Assembly: GCF_003226565.1 (NCBI RefSeq) | Contig: NZ_QKOE01000001.1 | Location: 496,001 to 560,000, forward strand | Length of the DNA: 64,000 nucleotides | Direction: 5' to 3' | DNA from: Parazoarcus communis SWub3 = DSM 12120 | GTDB taxonomy: Bacteria; Pseudomonadota; Gammaproteobacteria; Burkholderiales; Rhodocyclaceae | Shown: one piece after another, positions 38,301 to 45,487 of the stretch | Position numbering within the stretch: position 1 is the first letter of the stretch | How the letters are laid out: each line of letters starts with the position of its first letter | The notes under the pieces: generated by a model | What the model was told of the DNA's origin: nothing | Database searches by the model: none | The model's input: only the letters and a program-made list of their open reading frames with translations | Translations under genes and position numbers: made by a program

Positions 38301-40191
38301 CAGAAGGGCAAACCACAATGTTGCCAGGGTTTATATCGCCATGGAAAAGTTCCACCGCATGAAGCTTTGTTAGGGTTTGCACGAGTGACCGGGCAACCCG
38401 CAAGCGCGCCTCGTATGAAGGTGATGCCGAGAGCCAAGTCGAAAGAGACTGTCCTTCGACCCAGTCTGTCACCAACAATAGGCTCCCTCTGGACAGGCCA
38501 AAATCGACGACGCCATGCAGCCCCGGAATCTTCATTCCCTTGACTACACGCGCACGCTCGAGAAAAGACAAAAGGCGCAACGACAGGTCCGGCTTCCTTG
38601 GGTCTGGCTCTACTCCGTACCAAACCTTGACAAAGTGGTCGCCGTGTTCCGTGGTCGACCGGAAGTACAAATACTCCTTGGCTCCCTCAAATATGTCGGT
38701 CTCTTCGTAATCACGTTCCCTACTGTTGGCGCGGTAGGATTCAAAGGCAGCAACATCGACAATCTGAAGCGGGGCGTTTGCGGTCGCGGCGTTCAACGCT
38801 TCCAACATTTCTCGAGCGTTGAGGTACCGCTCACTTGATGCTGGCGAAAGCCCCTTCTTGATAACCTCAGTGACCGCAGTACTGAAGCCTGCCTCGGCTC
38901 TGTCTGACCAGACATAGGTATCCGTCGATTTTGGTGGGCGCTCTCCGAACAGAATGAGATGCGCCAAGGCTGCAAGCATAAAAACATCGCGACGATAGGG
39001 AGTCGCCGCAGCATCGCTTTGGTCATCTTCAGGCAGGACTGACTGCTCTACCTTGACCTTTTCGCGGAAGGCACCGACCGTCTTCATCTCCGGGTAGTAG
39101 GCCGCCGGGAAGCCTGACAAGACGACCTTCGCTGACCTGTCCAACCAAATGCTGTGGTCCCCGATGTCACGGTGTGCCACATTCAGGTCATGCAACTCGC
39201 TGAACTTGTGAAAGACCGCTTTCACCAGACTCAGCCGCTCGTCCGCGGAGAGCTTCGGAAGTACCGAGTGCTTAAACTCCTCTAATCGTGTCACACGGCC
39301 CGGGAGCGAAAACAGCTCAGCGAAGTCGAGAGTCACATCCCGTTCAGACTTGCGGCTGATGGGGCGCATCAGGCTGAGAGAAAGCTCTTCGTTCTTCTCC
39401 GCAACATACTCATAGACCCGCTGCTCCCGAAGGCCCACAAAAGCTCGGTCGCGCTCGCCAATGAGGTCAAGCCCAATCGCTGTGAAGTCCCATTGGCGCA
39501 GCAACGCGTGCTTCAGTGGGTCATCCTTGGCACTGGCCCGAAACTCTGAATACAGCTTCTTCGGGTGAACGAATATGGGGGCACTCTCTGGCCGAAACCC
39601 ATCGACCAGATAGTCCCTTGGCTTGAATGAGGGCCCCTCGAAGAACTCGTCGTATTTTTCTAAATAATCCAGAGGGTTGAAGTTTGGCCGCTTCCAAAAG
39701 TACTGCTTGAAAACCTGTTCGTAACGCAGCGACAGAAACTCGGTCATCGTCAGGACCGACTTCTCCTCATCGGGTGTGAGCTTCGTCTCTTTGACGTTAC
39801 CGTGCATCACAACGAGAGAGGCAACAAATGGCGTGTAGCTCGTCCCAAGTTTCTGCTTCATCAAACTTGCGAGTCGCTTTGCATTCAGATTGGCTTTAAG
39901 GACCGGGGACGTATCCCTCGACTCGCCATCCACGTACCACTTCTGTCCGTCAGACTCCAACAACCTACCGTGCCAGTTTTTAAGCTCGACCACGATGACA
40001 ACGTTATGCGTAAGCAACACCAAATCAAAATCATCATCGCCAGCTCCTCTCCCGCCTCGGCTGATGGCGAAAGAGGCGTAGCCACGCCACCCGTTGCTGA
40101 AGGAAGTGCTACTAAACTCTTTCTGTATCTGCTGGTGCGCCTCAACTTCAGCCTTAGGGACACCGGTCTTCTTAATAAGCTTGATATCCAC
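35308..40191 (-). CDS. NERD / tandem kinase-like / Upf1-type SF1 helicase (Mokosh MkoA-like)
   Basis: A 1627-aa multidomain protein beginning with GTG. Residues about 20-130 form a NERD nuclease-related domain (DDDFDLVLLTHNVVIVVELKNWHG). A first kinase-like domain keeps HRDIGDHSIWL near 342 but lacks the usual Asn and DFG, so it is probably inactive. A second has HFVKVWYG, HGDINPGNIVV (about 620) and a DVLDF metal loop, so it may be active. The C-terminal SF1 helicase has GPPGTGKT (about 1072), VIIDEAGRAAPSE (about 1323), LVGDHLQLPP, STVRNN and NVAMSRA. Kinase plus Upf1-like helicase is the mark of type I Mokosh; the NERD and second kinase-like domain are additions. The nearest upstream stop is 53 bases away. 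Confidence 0.8.
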   Translation of the reverse strand: MDIKLIKKTGVPKAEVEAHQQIQKEFSSTSFSNGWRGYASFAISRGGRGAGDDDFDLVLLTHNVVIVVELKNWHGRLLESDGQKWYVDGESRDTSPVLKANLNAKRLASLMKQKLGTSYTPFVASLVVMHGNVKETKLTPDEEKSVLTMTEFLSLRYEQVFKQYFWKRPNFNPLDYLEKYDEFFEGPSFKPRDYLVDGFRPESAPIFVHPKKLYSEFRASAKDDPLKHALLRQWDFTAIGLDLIGERDRAFVGLREQRVYEYVAEKNEELSLSLMRPISRKSERDVTLDFAELFSLPGRVTRLEEFKHSVLPKLSADERLSLVKAVFHKFSELHDLNVAHRDIGDHSIWLDRSAKVVLSGFPAAYYPEMKTVGAFREKVKVEQSVLPEDDQSDAAATPYRRDVFMLAALAHLILFGERPPKSTDTYVWSDRAEAGFSTAVTEVIKKGLSPASSERYLNAREMLEALNAATANAPLQIVDVAAFESYRANSRERDYEETDIFEGAKEYLYFRSTTEHGDHFVKVWYGVEPDPRKPDLSLRLLSFLERARVVKGMKIPGLHGVVDFGLSRGSLLLVTDWVEGQSLSTWLSASPSYEARLRVARSLVQTLTKLHAVELFHGDINPGNIVVCPSGDAVLVDVLDFRRSQDDAYTTGYLPDNYKSLNPTERDRYSLAAVLVEVLDSSRSAPTNGSLPIPRVYEELANLLGAHTLSTLDPLSKALDKVGEGEKSEAQRFTVVVQNLAYVGVPAGVLRSDNGAFHVAAQRDRQSKGCIRLYVTGVGCQLTLIWNPAKELVESVKVSRLSQSQLLRSQTMRDASVRMEIQLVEGPASEAQDLVLFLLDDAQVKRRLPAGDAGTQATDTDSAAESEEEGEALASVNAGPVPIRELWKTLLDAEEDAFFTVTVAGDKRSNPERPGQLLIPYHADSGVLNYEPPDVVAVESQGSDGVWRPCGQLNLRDTTVGAYAELAIDQAHVRANFKIGSRLRLMSTNEKASFTRRRFAIERILQDKAVVPNLISYFDAEPSAELVPLKFSAPSDQDLEVYSEHGKSLNPSQREAFKRVLGNGPVSLLQGPPGTGKTWFIASLLHYLMTKEGARRILLVSQAHEAVNNALEKGMEVCRTMGVDFNAVRLGAESVVSDAIRHLHASSLENAYRESFKAEQKERIVELATAFGLPKGYASEMVDLHQRLGMLCDRIETLQGRTVREDERSIALIDARVRALKESLYDIAADFYQVDAQVSPVEILNKIRDGLAQKYEVRSQDAIERLLRIIRLSEDWVAALGSSDANFAEFLAKSRTVVAGTLVGVGYRGAGVVQNIYDWVIIDEAGRAAPSELAVAMQAGHRILLVGDHLQLPPTFSDQVREAVRERYGVEDNSSLLRSDFERLFNSSYGKQVGTTLLSQYRMAPDIGELVSECFYGGKLETGRGSPPEYYDLLPEHLSKQVTWIDTSTLGRRGYEQQSEARDDTWNTAEAHVVMKLLQQIVESDDFMAFMAEDLNPQEPPIGIICMYSRQRSLIDKLKAEAAWLGSARRLVKVDTVDSYQGKENRIVILSTVRNNPDGRIGFLRSPNRVNVAMSRAMERLFVVGSRKLWQGKHADTPLGRVLKYTEQLAEQGRALVLPAEQLGEGA

Positions 40192-40244
40192 GCTATCACT
40201 ATTCCTGGTCTAAGTTTTCAGCATCGCTTCTCGGAAATCCCGCA

Positions 40245-43200
40245 CTATCGAGTGAGCTCGGAGCCCACACGTTGAGGCATCTGCTCCTCGAAAAACGCCC
40301 AGGCGATACGGTAATCCTCTTCCCGGTTGGCGCGGGCAAAGGGGGCGATGAAGGTGCGTTCGACGGTGCGGGGGCCGCCGGGCAGCGTGTCGTCGGTGAC
40401 CCACTGGGTGATGACGGTGCCGTCGGGCACTTTGGGGGTGCCGCCCTGCTTGAGCGTGGCCTCGTCGGCGCCTTCAGCGGGGTAGGTCCACAGGTCTTCC
40501 CAGCCGAAGTTGCCTTCGCGCACCTTGCCGTCGGGGGTGGTGATGCGGGTTTTGGGGCTGCTGCGGCTGCCCTTGCGCGGCAGGCCGACGCCGACCAGGC
40601 CCTTGCTGTTGGTGAAGACGATGCGGCCATGGATGTCGTACCAGGTGTCGCGCTCGTAGCCCTGCATCACCGGGAACTGCACACGGTAGATGAGCAGCAG
40701 TTCTTCCAGCGTCAGGCCAAGGGCCTGGGCCACCAGCACGTCGATTTCCACCAGCGCCATGCGGCGGGCGTAGTCGCTGCGCAGGGCGCAGTGGCGGGTC
40801 CAGTCGCGGGTGAGGCTGGGCCAGAAGTCCTGCGGCAGGCGCGGGTTGTCGGGCTGGCTCCAGCGCTGGTCGGCGAAGTCGGGGTCGAAGACTTTTTCCC
40901 ACAGGGGGGCGTAGTGGGTGGTGAGGCAGTTGAGGGCCACAAAGCGGCTACACGCAGAAGGAGTTGCCTCGATAAGTGGCAACTTGTCAGCCAAGTCACC
41001 CCGAAGGTCACTCTTACCGGTTGATTTGACCAAGAAATCAACCACAACTGAAGTCATCCCAATCGCAAAGCTCAAATTCTGGTGCAGTTTTCGGAAAGTA
41101 ATCGAGAAGACCCCATCAATATGCGCTGCCTTGGGCGGTAGTATTGCCGGGCAAGCAGTGCGCTCCGAGGAAGCACCAATTGCTCTTCGGTGGACATGCC
41201 TAAAAAACTCCGTCACCGGCCTTCCCTGCGTCTCGCCCTCTTCCACCCAGCTCACCCGGGGCGTGCGGCGCAGGTATTCGGCGCGGTCGGCCATGGGGCG
41301 GTAGTTGGTGCGCGGCAGGTAGTCGTCGGGCAGGGTTTCGAGGTCGAGGACGTCGTAGTGGCCGTTGGCGGTGCACACCTTGCGCGGCGTTTTGTTGAAG
41401 GGGTTGGCGAGGAAGAAATGCGGGCCGGAGAGCACCCAGTCTTCCGGGCTGGCGGGGAAGCCGGCATCGCTGATGGGGCGGCGGATGAGGGTGCCGTCCC
41501 GCTGCGAATAGGTTTCGTCGAACATCACCGTCGAGAAGTAATCGTCACCCAAATCCGCCAGCCGGCGCGGATAGGCGGCGAGTTTCTGCAACACGCTGTT
41601 CAGCGCTCCGGCATGCAGGGCCGGCAAACGGGCGCGACACGCCGGGGTGCCGGGTTCATCGTAGAGGCGGGCGAAGGTGGCGAGCGCCACTTCATCGACC
41701 CGCACGATGCGGTCGCGATGGCCGGCGGTGTTCCATTTTCCGGCGTCGTTCTTGTAGCCCCCGACCACGCCACTGCCGTCATGCAGGTAGCAGGTGTCCA
41801 CCGTTATCGGGGTGAATAAATTGGCGAGGTGGTCGAAGCCGGGTTGGTCGCAAAGCGAGCCGTAAATGTTCACGCTGTACTTGGTGTGGTGGTCTACCTC
41901 GGCAAACAATTGCAATTCGTTGACGAAGCCGAAATGTCGCCGCAGCCGTGCATACACCACCTCACGCAAATTGCCACCTTTCGGGTCGTCATACGGCCCT
42001 TCCGGATGCAGCAGCCCCGTCACCCCTTGCCCACTGCTCAGCCCCCAGGCCAGCGGCATGAAGCACTTGTAGAGGTTGGTCTGCACCCCCTTCAGCAGCG
42101 GGTAGTTCTGCACCGCATTGAGGAAGTTCTGCGTGCCTTCCGCTTCCTGCAATTCCCCGGTCCATGCCACCTGCAGGCCGGGGAAGTCGGCGAAGGCCTG
42201 CGCGCGCAGCTTGGCCAGGTCGCTGGCGCTGACCTTGCGCACCGCAAACACCGGGTTCTTCTCACCCAGAATACCGGCCTCGTTCCATTCCACCTTGAGC
42301 CAGGGCGGGTTCCCCAGAATCAGGTCGAAGCCGCCGCGCGCGAGCAACACATCCGCAAAACACAGCTCCCAGTGCAGAAAGCGCTGGGCGGCGGCGACTG
42401 CCTCGACCTCCCCGATACGCGGAAAGTGCTGGCGCAGCTTGCTGATGCGCAGCTGGCCGAACTTGTCGTGCAGATGCCTTTGCTCCCCCCCCTGCGCCTC
42501 TCCATCAAGATTCTCAAAACCCGCCAAACTTTGTTGAGAAGCACCGAAAACCAAGTTCACAGGGCCAGGCGTCCTGGAAACAGGCTGGGAAAATGTCAGC
42601 TGCAACCCAGGATTCGGCGTGATGTCGACAACGCTGCCTTCCAGTATGGCGCCAACCTCCAGCCACCATTCCTCACGGCTGGGCAGATGGGCGCTGTCGG
42701 TAATAGGCCAGAACCACAGGGCGCACCAGTAATCCATCACCAGCTTGAGGCGGCGGAAGGGGGTGGCGTAGTCGCCATCTTCGTTGAAGAGGCCGGCGCG
42801 GCGGATGGCTTCTTTTTGGGCGCGGGTGATGGCCTCGCCAGGAGCGTTAGCCTGAGCACCAGCAACATGCGGCCAGAGGTCGAGGGCGTCTTCGGTGCGC
42901 TCACGGTCGCGGGCCAGGGCCTGGGTGTGTTCCTGCCACAGGGCCTGCACGCGCTCGCTCAACTGCTGCAGGCGGGCGACCTCGTGCGCTTCCAGGGGGC
43001 GGGTGAAGTCCTTGCGCCACTTCTTCAGGCGCTCAAAGTCCTCCGGATACAGGGCCTTGGCGGCCTTGTCGGTGTAGTTGGCCATGCCGGGGTCCGGCAG
43101 CAGGAAGTGCCAGATTTCGTCCGGCTTGCGCGGGTTCTCCGATGTGACCCGGCGCGGAGGTTCCTCATGCCAGGCGGGCTTGGCACCCTTCCTGAGCGCA

Positions 43201-45485
43201 GCGGCGTTATACACCTGATGGCGGGCGCCGATGAGGCTGTTGCCAGCAAAGAGTTGGTAGCCGAACCAGGGCACGCGCGCGGGCAGCGGCCGGCCTTGGG
43301 CGTCGGTGACCGGGTTGCCCTCTTCGTCCAGCTCGCCATAGATGGCGTTGAGCCACAGGGAGACTTCAGCCAGCTCCACCGCCACCGGGTTCAAGTCCAC
43401 GCCGAACACATTGCGGTCGGCGAGGTACATGCGCACCTTCTGCAGTTCCTGCGGGTAACGGTCGTGGGGGATGCGGCGGCCGAGTTCCTGCTGCTTGCGC
43501 TCCAGATAGGCCTCGGCAAGCTGGTTGACCGCCTCGTTCAGGAACGCCGCGCTGCCCATGGCGGGCTCACAGACGGTGAGGGTGAGGATGTCGTCGGCCT
43601 GCTTCACCCGGCCGTTTTCCGGGGCGAGCAGTTCCTTCAGCGCGTACTTGACCAGGCAGTGGGTGAGCACCTGCGGGGTGTAGTAGCTGGCACTCTTCTG
43701 ACGGTCGCGGCCGGCCAGGCGGTAGATGAAGCTGCCCTTGGGGTACATGCGCAGCTTGCGGTGGCCGGCGTCGGTGAGGTCATACACCCGCTCGTCTTCG
43801 CTGTATTCAGAGAGGCGACTGGCGGGCACGAACCAGGCGGTGTCGAGCTTGTCGGCGTCGGAGGCGGCACCACTGCCCTTGCGGCGACCGCGACCGGCGC
43901 TGTCGTCGGCGGCCTCGCTGTCGTTGTCCTCGTCATTGCCTTCATCGTCGCTGTCGGCGTCATCGTCTTCGGCGGCAGCCTTGCCCTTCTTGGGCGCGGG
44001 CTTGACCTCGTACAAATCGTCGGACGCGAAGAAGCCGCGGTAGCTCAAGAGCGCCTCATACACCGCGCCGAGCTGGTTGATGGAGAGCAGCTGGTAGCTG
44101 ACCCGGCCACTGCGCCGACCCCGGCCCTGCCCTCGGGTGAGCGACATGAGGCGGATGACGGTCTGCCAGATGTGGTTGGGGAAGCGGACCTTGCCCAGCA
44201 GCGGCAGGGTGCTGTCGTCGAACAGGCGGCTGTCCAGCGGCGCGAGGGCGAAGGTTTCGCGGGCGCCGGCGACGGTGCTGCCGCTGTTGTTGCCAGCCAC
44301 ACCCAGCGCCTGCTGGGTTGGGCCGCTCAGGCCGGTGCCTTCGGCTACCAAGCTGAAGAGACGGCGCAGGGTGGCGTCGAAGTAGAAGCCTTCGCGGGCG
44401 TGCGGCGTGGTGAGCGGCTGCATCTCGAGGTCGCGCAGGCTCTCCAGGCTGTAGCCCTTGAGGTAGATGTCGCTCTTGCCGATGGGCACGTAGCCGAGTT
44501 CCGGGCGGGCCTCGATGTAGAACATGAAGAGCAGTCGATAGACCAGGCGTAGGCATTCCAGACTGAGGTCGCCGGCATCGAGCTGGTCCTTGCCGCTGAA
44601 AATGCCTTTCTTGGCTGCGATGGCCTGCTCGCGCAGCTGGCGAGCGGCTTCGTTGCCGAGCAGCTCGATGGCTTCGCGCAGGGCGTGCTTGAGGTCTTCG
44701 CTGACGCCGAAGGCGTGCTTGTGGGCGTTTTCGTCCAGGCTCTCCAGCAAGCTGTTGCCTTCGCCAGGGGCGAGACAGTCCTTGTGCAAGAGCGCGGCGC
44801 AGGCCTTGAGGGTGTCGGCGTCCTTGCGGTCGAGGATGTCGGCCCAGTTGAAGCGCAACGCCCGGTTGTTGGGCCACTTGTAGCGGTCGAGCAGCAGCCA
44901 CTCGTCGAGCCCGCACAGCAGCACGTAGCGCGGCGGGGTGTCGGCGCCGAAAACGGTGTCGGAAAGCAGGTCGGCCCAGGTTTCATGACGCAGGGCTTGC
45001 GGCACCTGCTCGCCGCCGTAGTGCAGACTCAGCAGGCCGTGGTCGAGCAGGTCTTCGTTCTCCGCGCCGGGCTGGTAGGCGGGGATGATGGCGAGCTGCG
45101 GCAGTTGCAGCTGCCAGAAAGGCAAGGGCTGGCCGGTGGCGAGTTCGTGCGCGGTGGGCAGCTTGCCCGGCGCGGCGTGGCCGAGGGCCTGCAGCAGGCC
45201 GGTCTGCAGCTGGGTAAAGAGGCGCCAGCGCTCGGCGGCATCGGCCGCACGGTGCACCTGGCTGCGCAGGGCAAACCACTTTTGCGCCCAGGCTTGCAGA
45301 CGCTTGTGGGGCGCGCGGTGGCGTTCATCGCCGGCTTCGTCGGTCTGGCTGGTTTCGGCGGCCTCCCAGGCATCGAGCCGGGCCTTGATGTCGCCCTTGA
45401 AGACTTCGGCAAGGTAGTGGTGGCTGTAGAACTCGTTTTCGTTGGTGATGCCGGCGAAGGTTTGTACGGCTTCAAGTACAGGCAT
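40245..45485 (-). CDS. PglX/Eco57I-like N6-adenine DNA methyltransferase (DrmMI-like)
   Basis: A 1746-aa methyltransferase. SAM motif I region CEPAMGSAAF is near residue 642, preceded by YYTPQVLTHCLVKYALKELL, and the catalytic NPPW is near 1052 (FDLILGNPPWLKVEW). N-terminal and C-terminal regions of about 600 residues would hold target recognition and contacts. An acidic low-complexity stretch (about 495-530, Asp/Glu rich) lies before the methylase core. Size and pairing with the preceding SNF2 gene match drmMI of class 1 DISARM. The gene starts 2 bases after its upstream neighbour stops. A patch near codons 1420-1515 has unlike base composition, as in recombined recognition domains. Confidence 0.85.
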   Translation of the reverse strand: MPVLEAVQTFAGITNENEFYSHHYLAEVFKGDIKARLDAWEAAETSQTDEAGDERHRAPHKRLQAWAQKWFALRSQVHRAADAAERWRLFTQLQTGLLQALGHAAPGKLPTAHELATGQPLPFWQLQLPQLAIIPAYQPGAENEDLLDHGLLSLHYGGEQVPQALRHETWADLLSDTVFGADTPPRYVLLCGLDEWLLLDRYKWPNNRALRFNWADILDRKDADTLKACAALLHKDCLAPGEGNSLLESLDENAHKHAFGVSEDLKHALREAIELLGNEAARQLREQAIAAKKGIFSGKDQLDAGDLSLECLRLVYRLLFMFYIEARPELGYVPIGKSDIYLKGYSLESLRDLEMQPLTTPHAREGFYFDATLRRLFSLVAEGTGLSGPTQQALGVAGNNSGSTVAGARETFALAPLDSRLFDDSTLPLLGKVRFPNHIWQTVIRLMSLTRGQGRGRRSGRVSYQLLSINQLGAVYEALLSYRGFFASDDLYEVKPAPKKGKAAAEDDDADSDDEGNDEDNDSEAADDSAGRGRRKGSGAASDADKLDTAWFVPASRLSEYSEDERVYDLTDAGHRKLRMYPKGSFIYRLAGRDRQKSASYYTPQVLTHCLVKYALKELLAPENGRVKQADDILTLTVCEPAMGSAAFLNEAVNQLAEAYLERKQQELGRRIPHDRYPQELQKVRMYLADRNVFGVDLNPVAVELAEVSLWLNAIYGELDEEGNPVTDAQGRPLPARVPWFGYQLFAGNSLIGARHQVYNAAALRKGAKPAWHEEPPRRVTSENPRKPDEIWHFLLPDPGMANYTDKAAKALYPEDFERLKKWRKDFTRPLEAHEVARLQQLSERVQALWQEHTQALARDRERTEDALDLWPHVAGAQANAPGEAITRAQKEAIRRAGLFNEDGDYATPFRRLKLVMDYWCALWFWPITDSAHLPSREEWWLEVGAILEGSVVDITPNPGLQLTFSQPVSRTPGPVNLVFGASQQSLAGFENLDGEAQGGEQRHLHDKFGQLRISKLRQHFPRIGEVEAVAAAQRFLHWELCFADVLLARGGFDLILGNPPWLKVEWNEAGILGEKNPVFAVRKVSASDLAKLRAQAFADFPGLQVAWTGELQEAEGTQNFLNAVQNYPLLKGVQTNLYKCFMPLAWGLSSGQGVTGLLHPEGPYDDPKGGNLREVVYARLRRHFGFVNELQLFAEVDHHTKYSVNIYGSLCDQPGFDHLANLFTPITVDTCYLHDGSGVVGGYKNDAGKWNTAGHRDRIVRVDEVALATFARLYDEPGTPACRARLPALHAGALNSVLQKLAAYPRRLADLGDDYFSTVMFDETYSQRDGTLIRRPISDAGFPASPEDWVLSGPHFFLANPFNKTPRKVCTANGHYDVLDLETLPDDYLPRTNYRPMADRAEYLRRTPRVSWVEEGETQGRPVTEFFRHVHRRAIGASSERTACPAILPPKAAHIDGVFSITFRKLHQNLSFAIGMTSVVVDFLVKSTGKSDLRGDLADKLPLIEATPSACSRFVALNCLTTHYAPLWEKVFDPDFADQRWSQPDNPRLPQDFWPSLTRDWTRHCALRSDYARRMALVEIDVLVAQALGLTLEELLLIYRVQFPVMQGYERDTWYDIHGRIVFTNSKGLVGVGLPRKGSRSSPKTRITTPDGKVREGNFGWEDLWTYPAEGADEATLKQGGTPKVPDGTVITQWVTDDTLPGGPRTVERTFIAPFARANREEDYRIAWAFFEEQMPQRVGSELTR

Positions 45486-45487
45486 GG

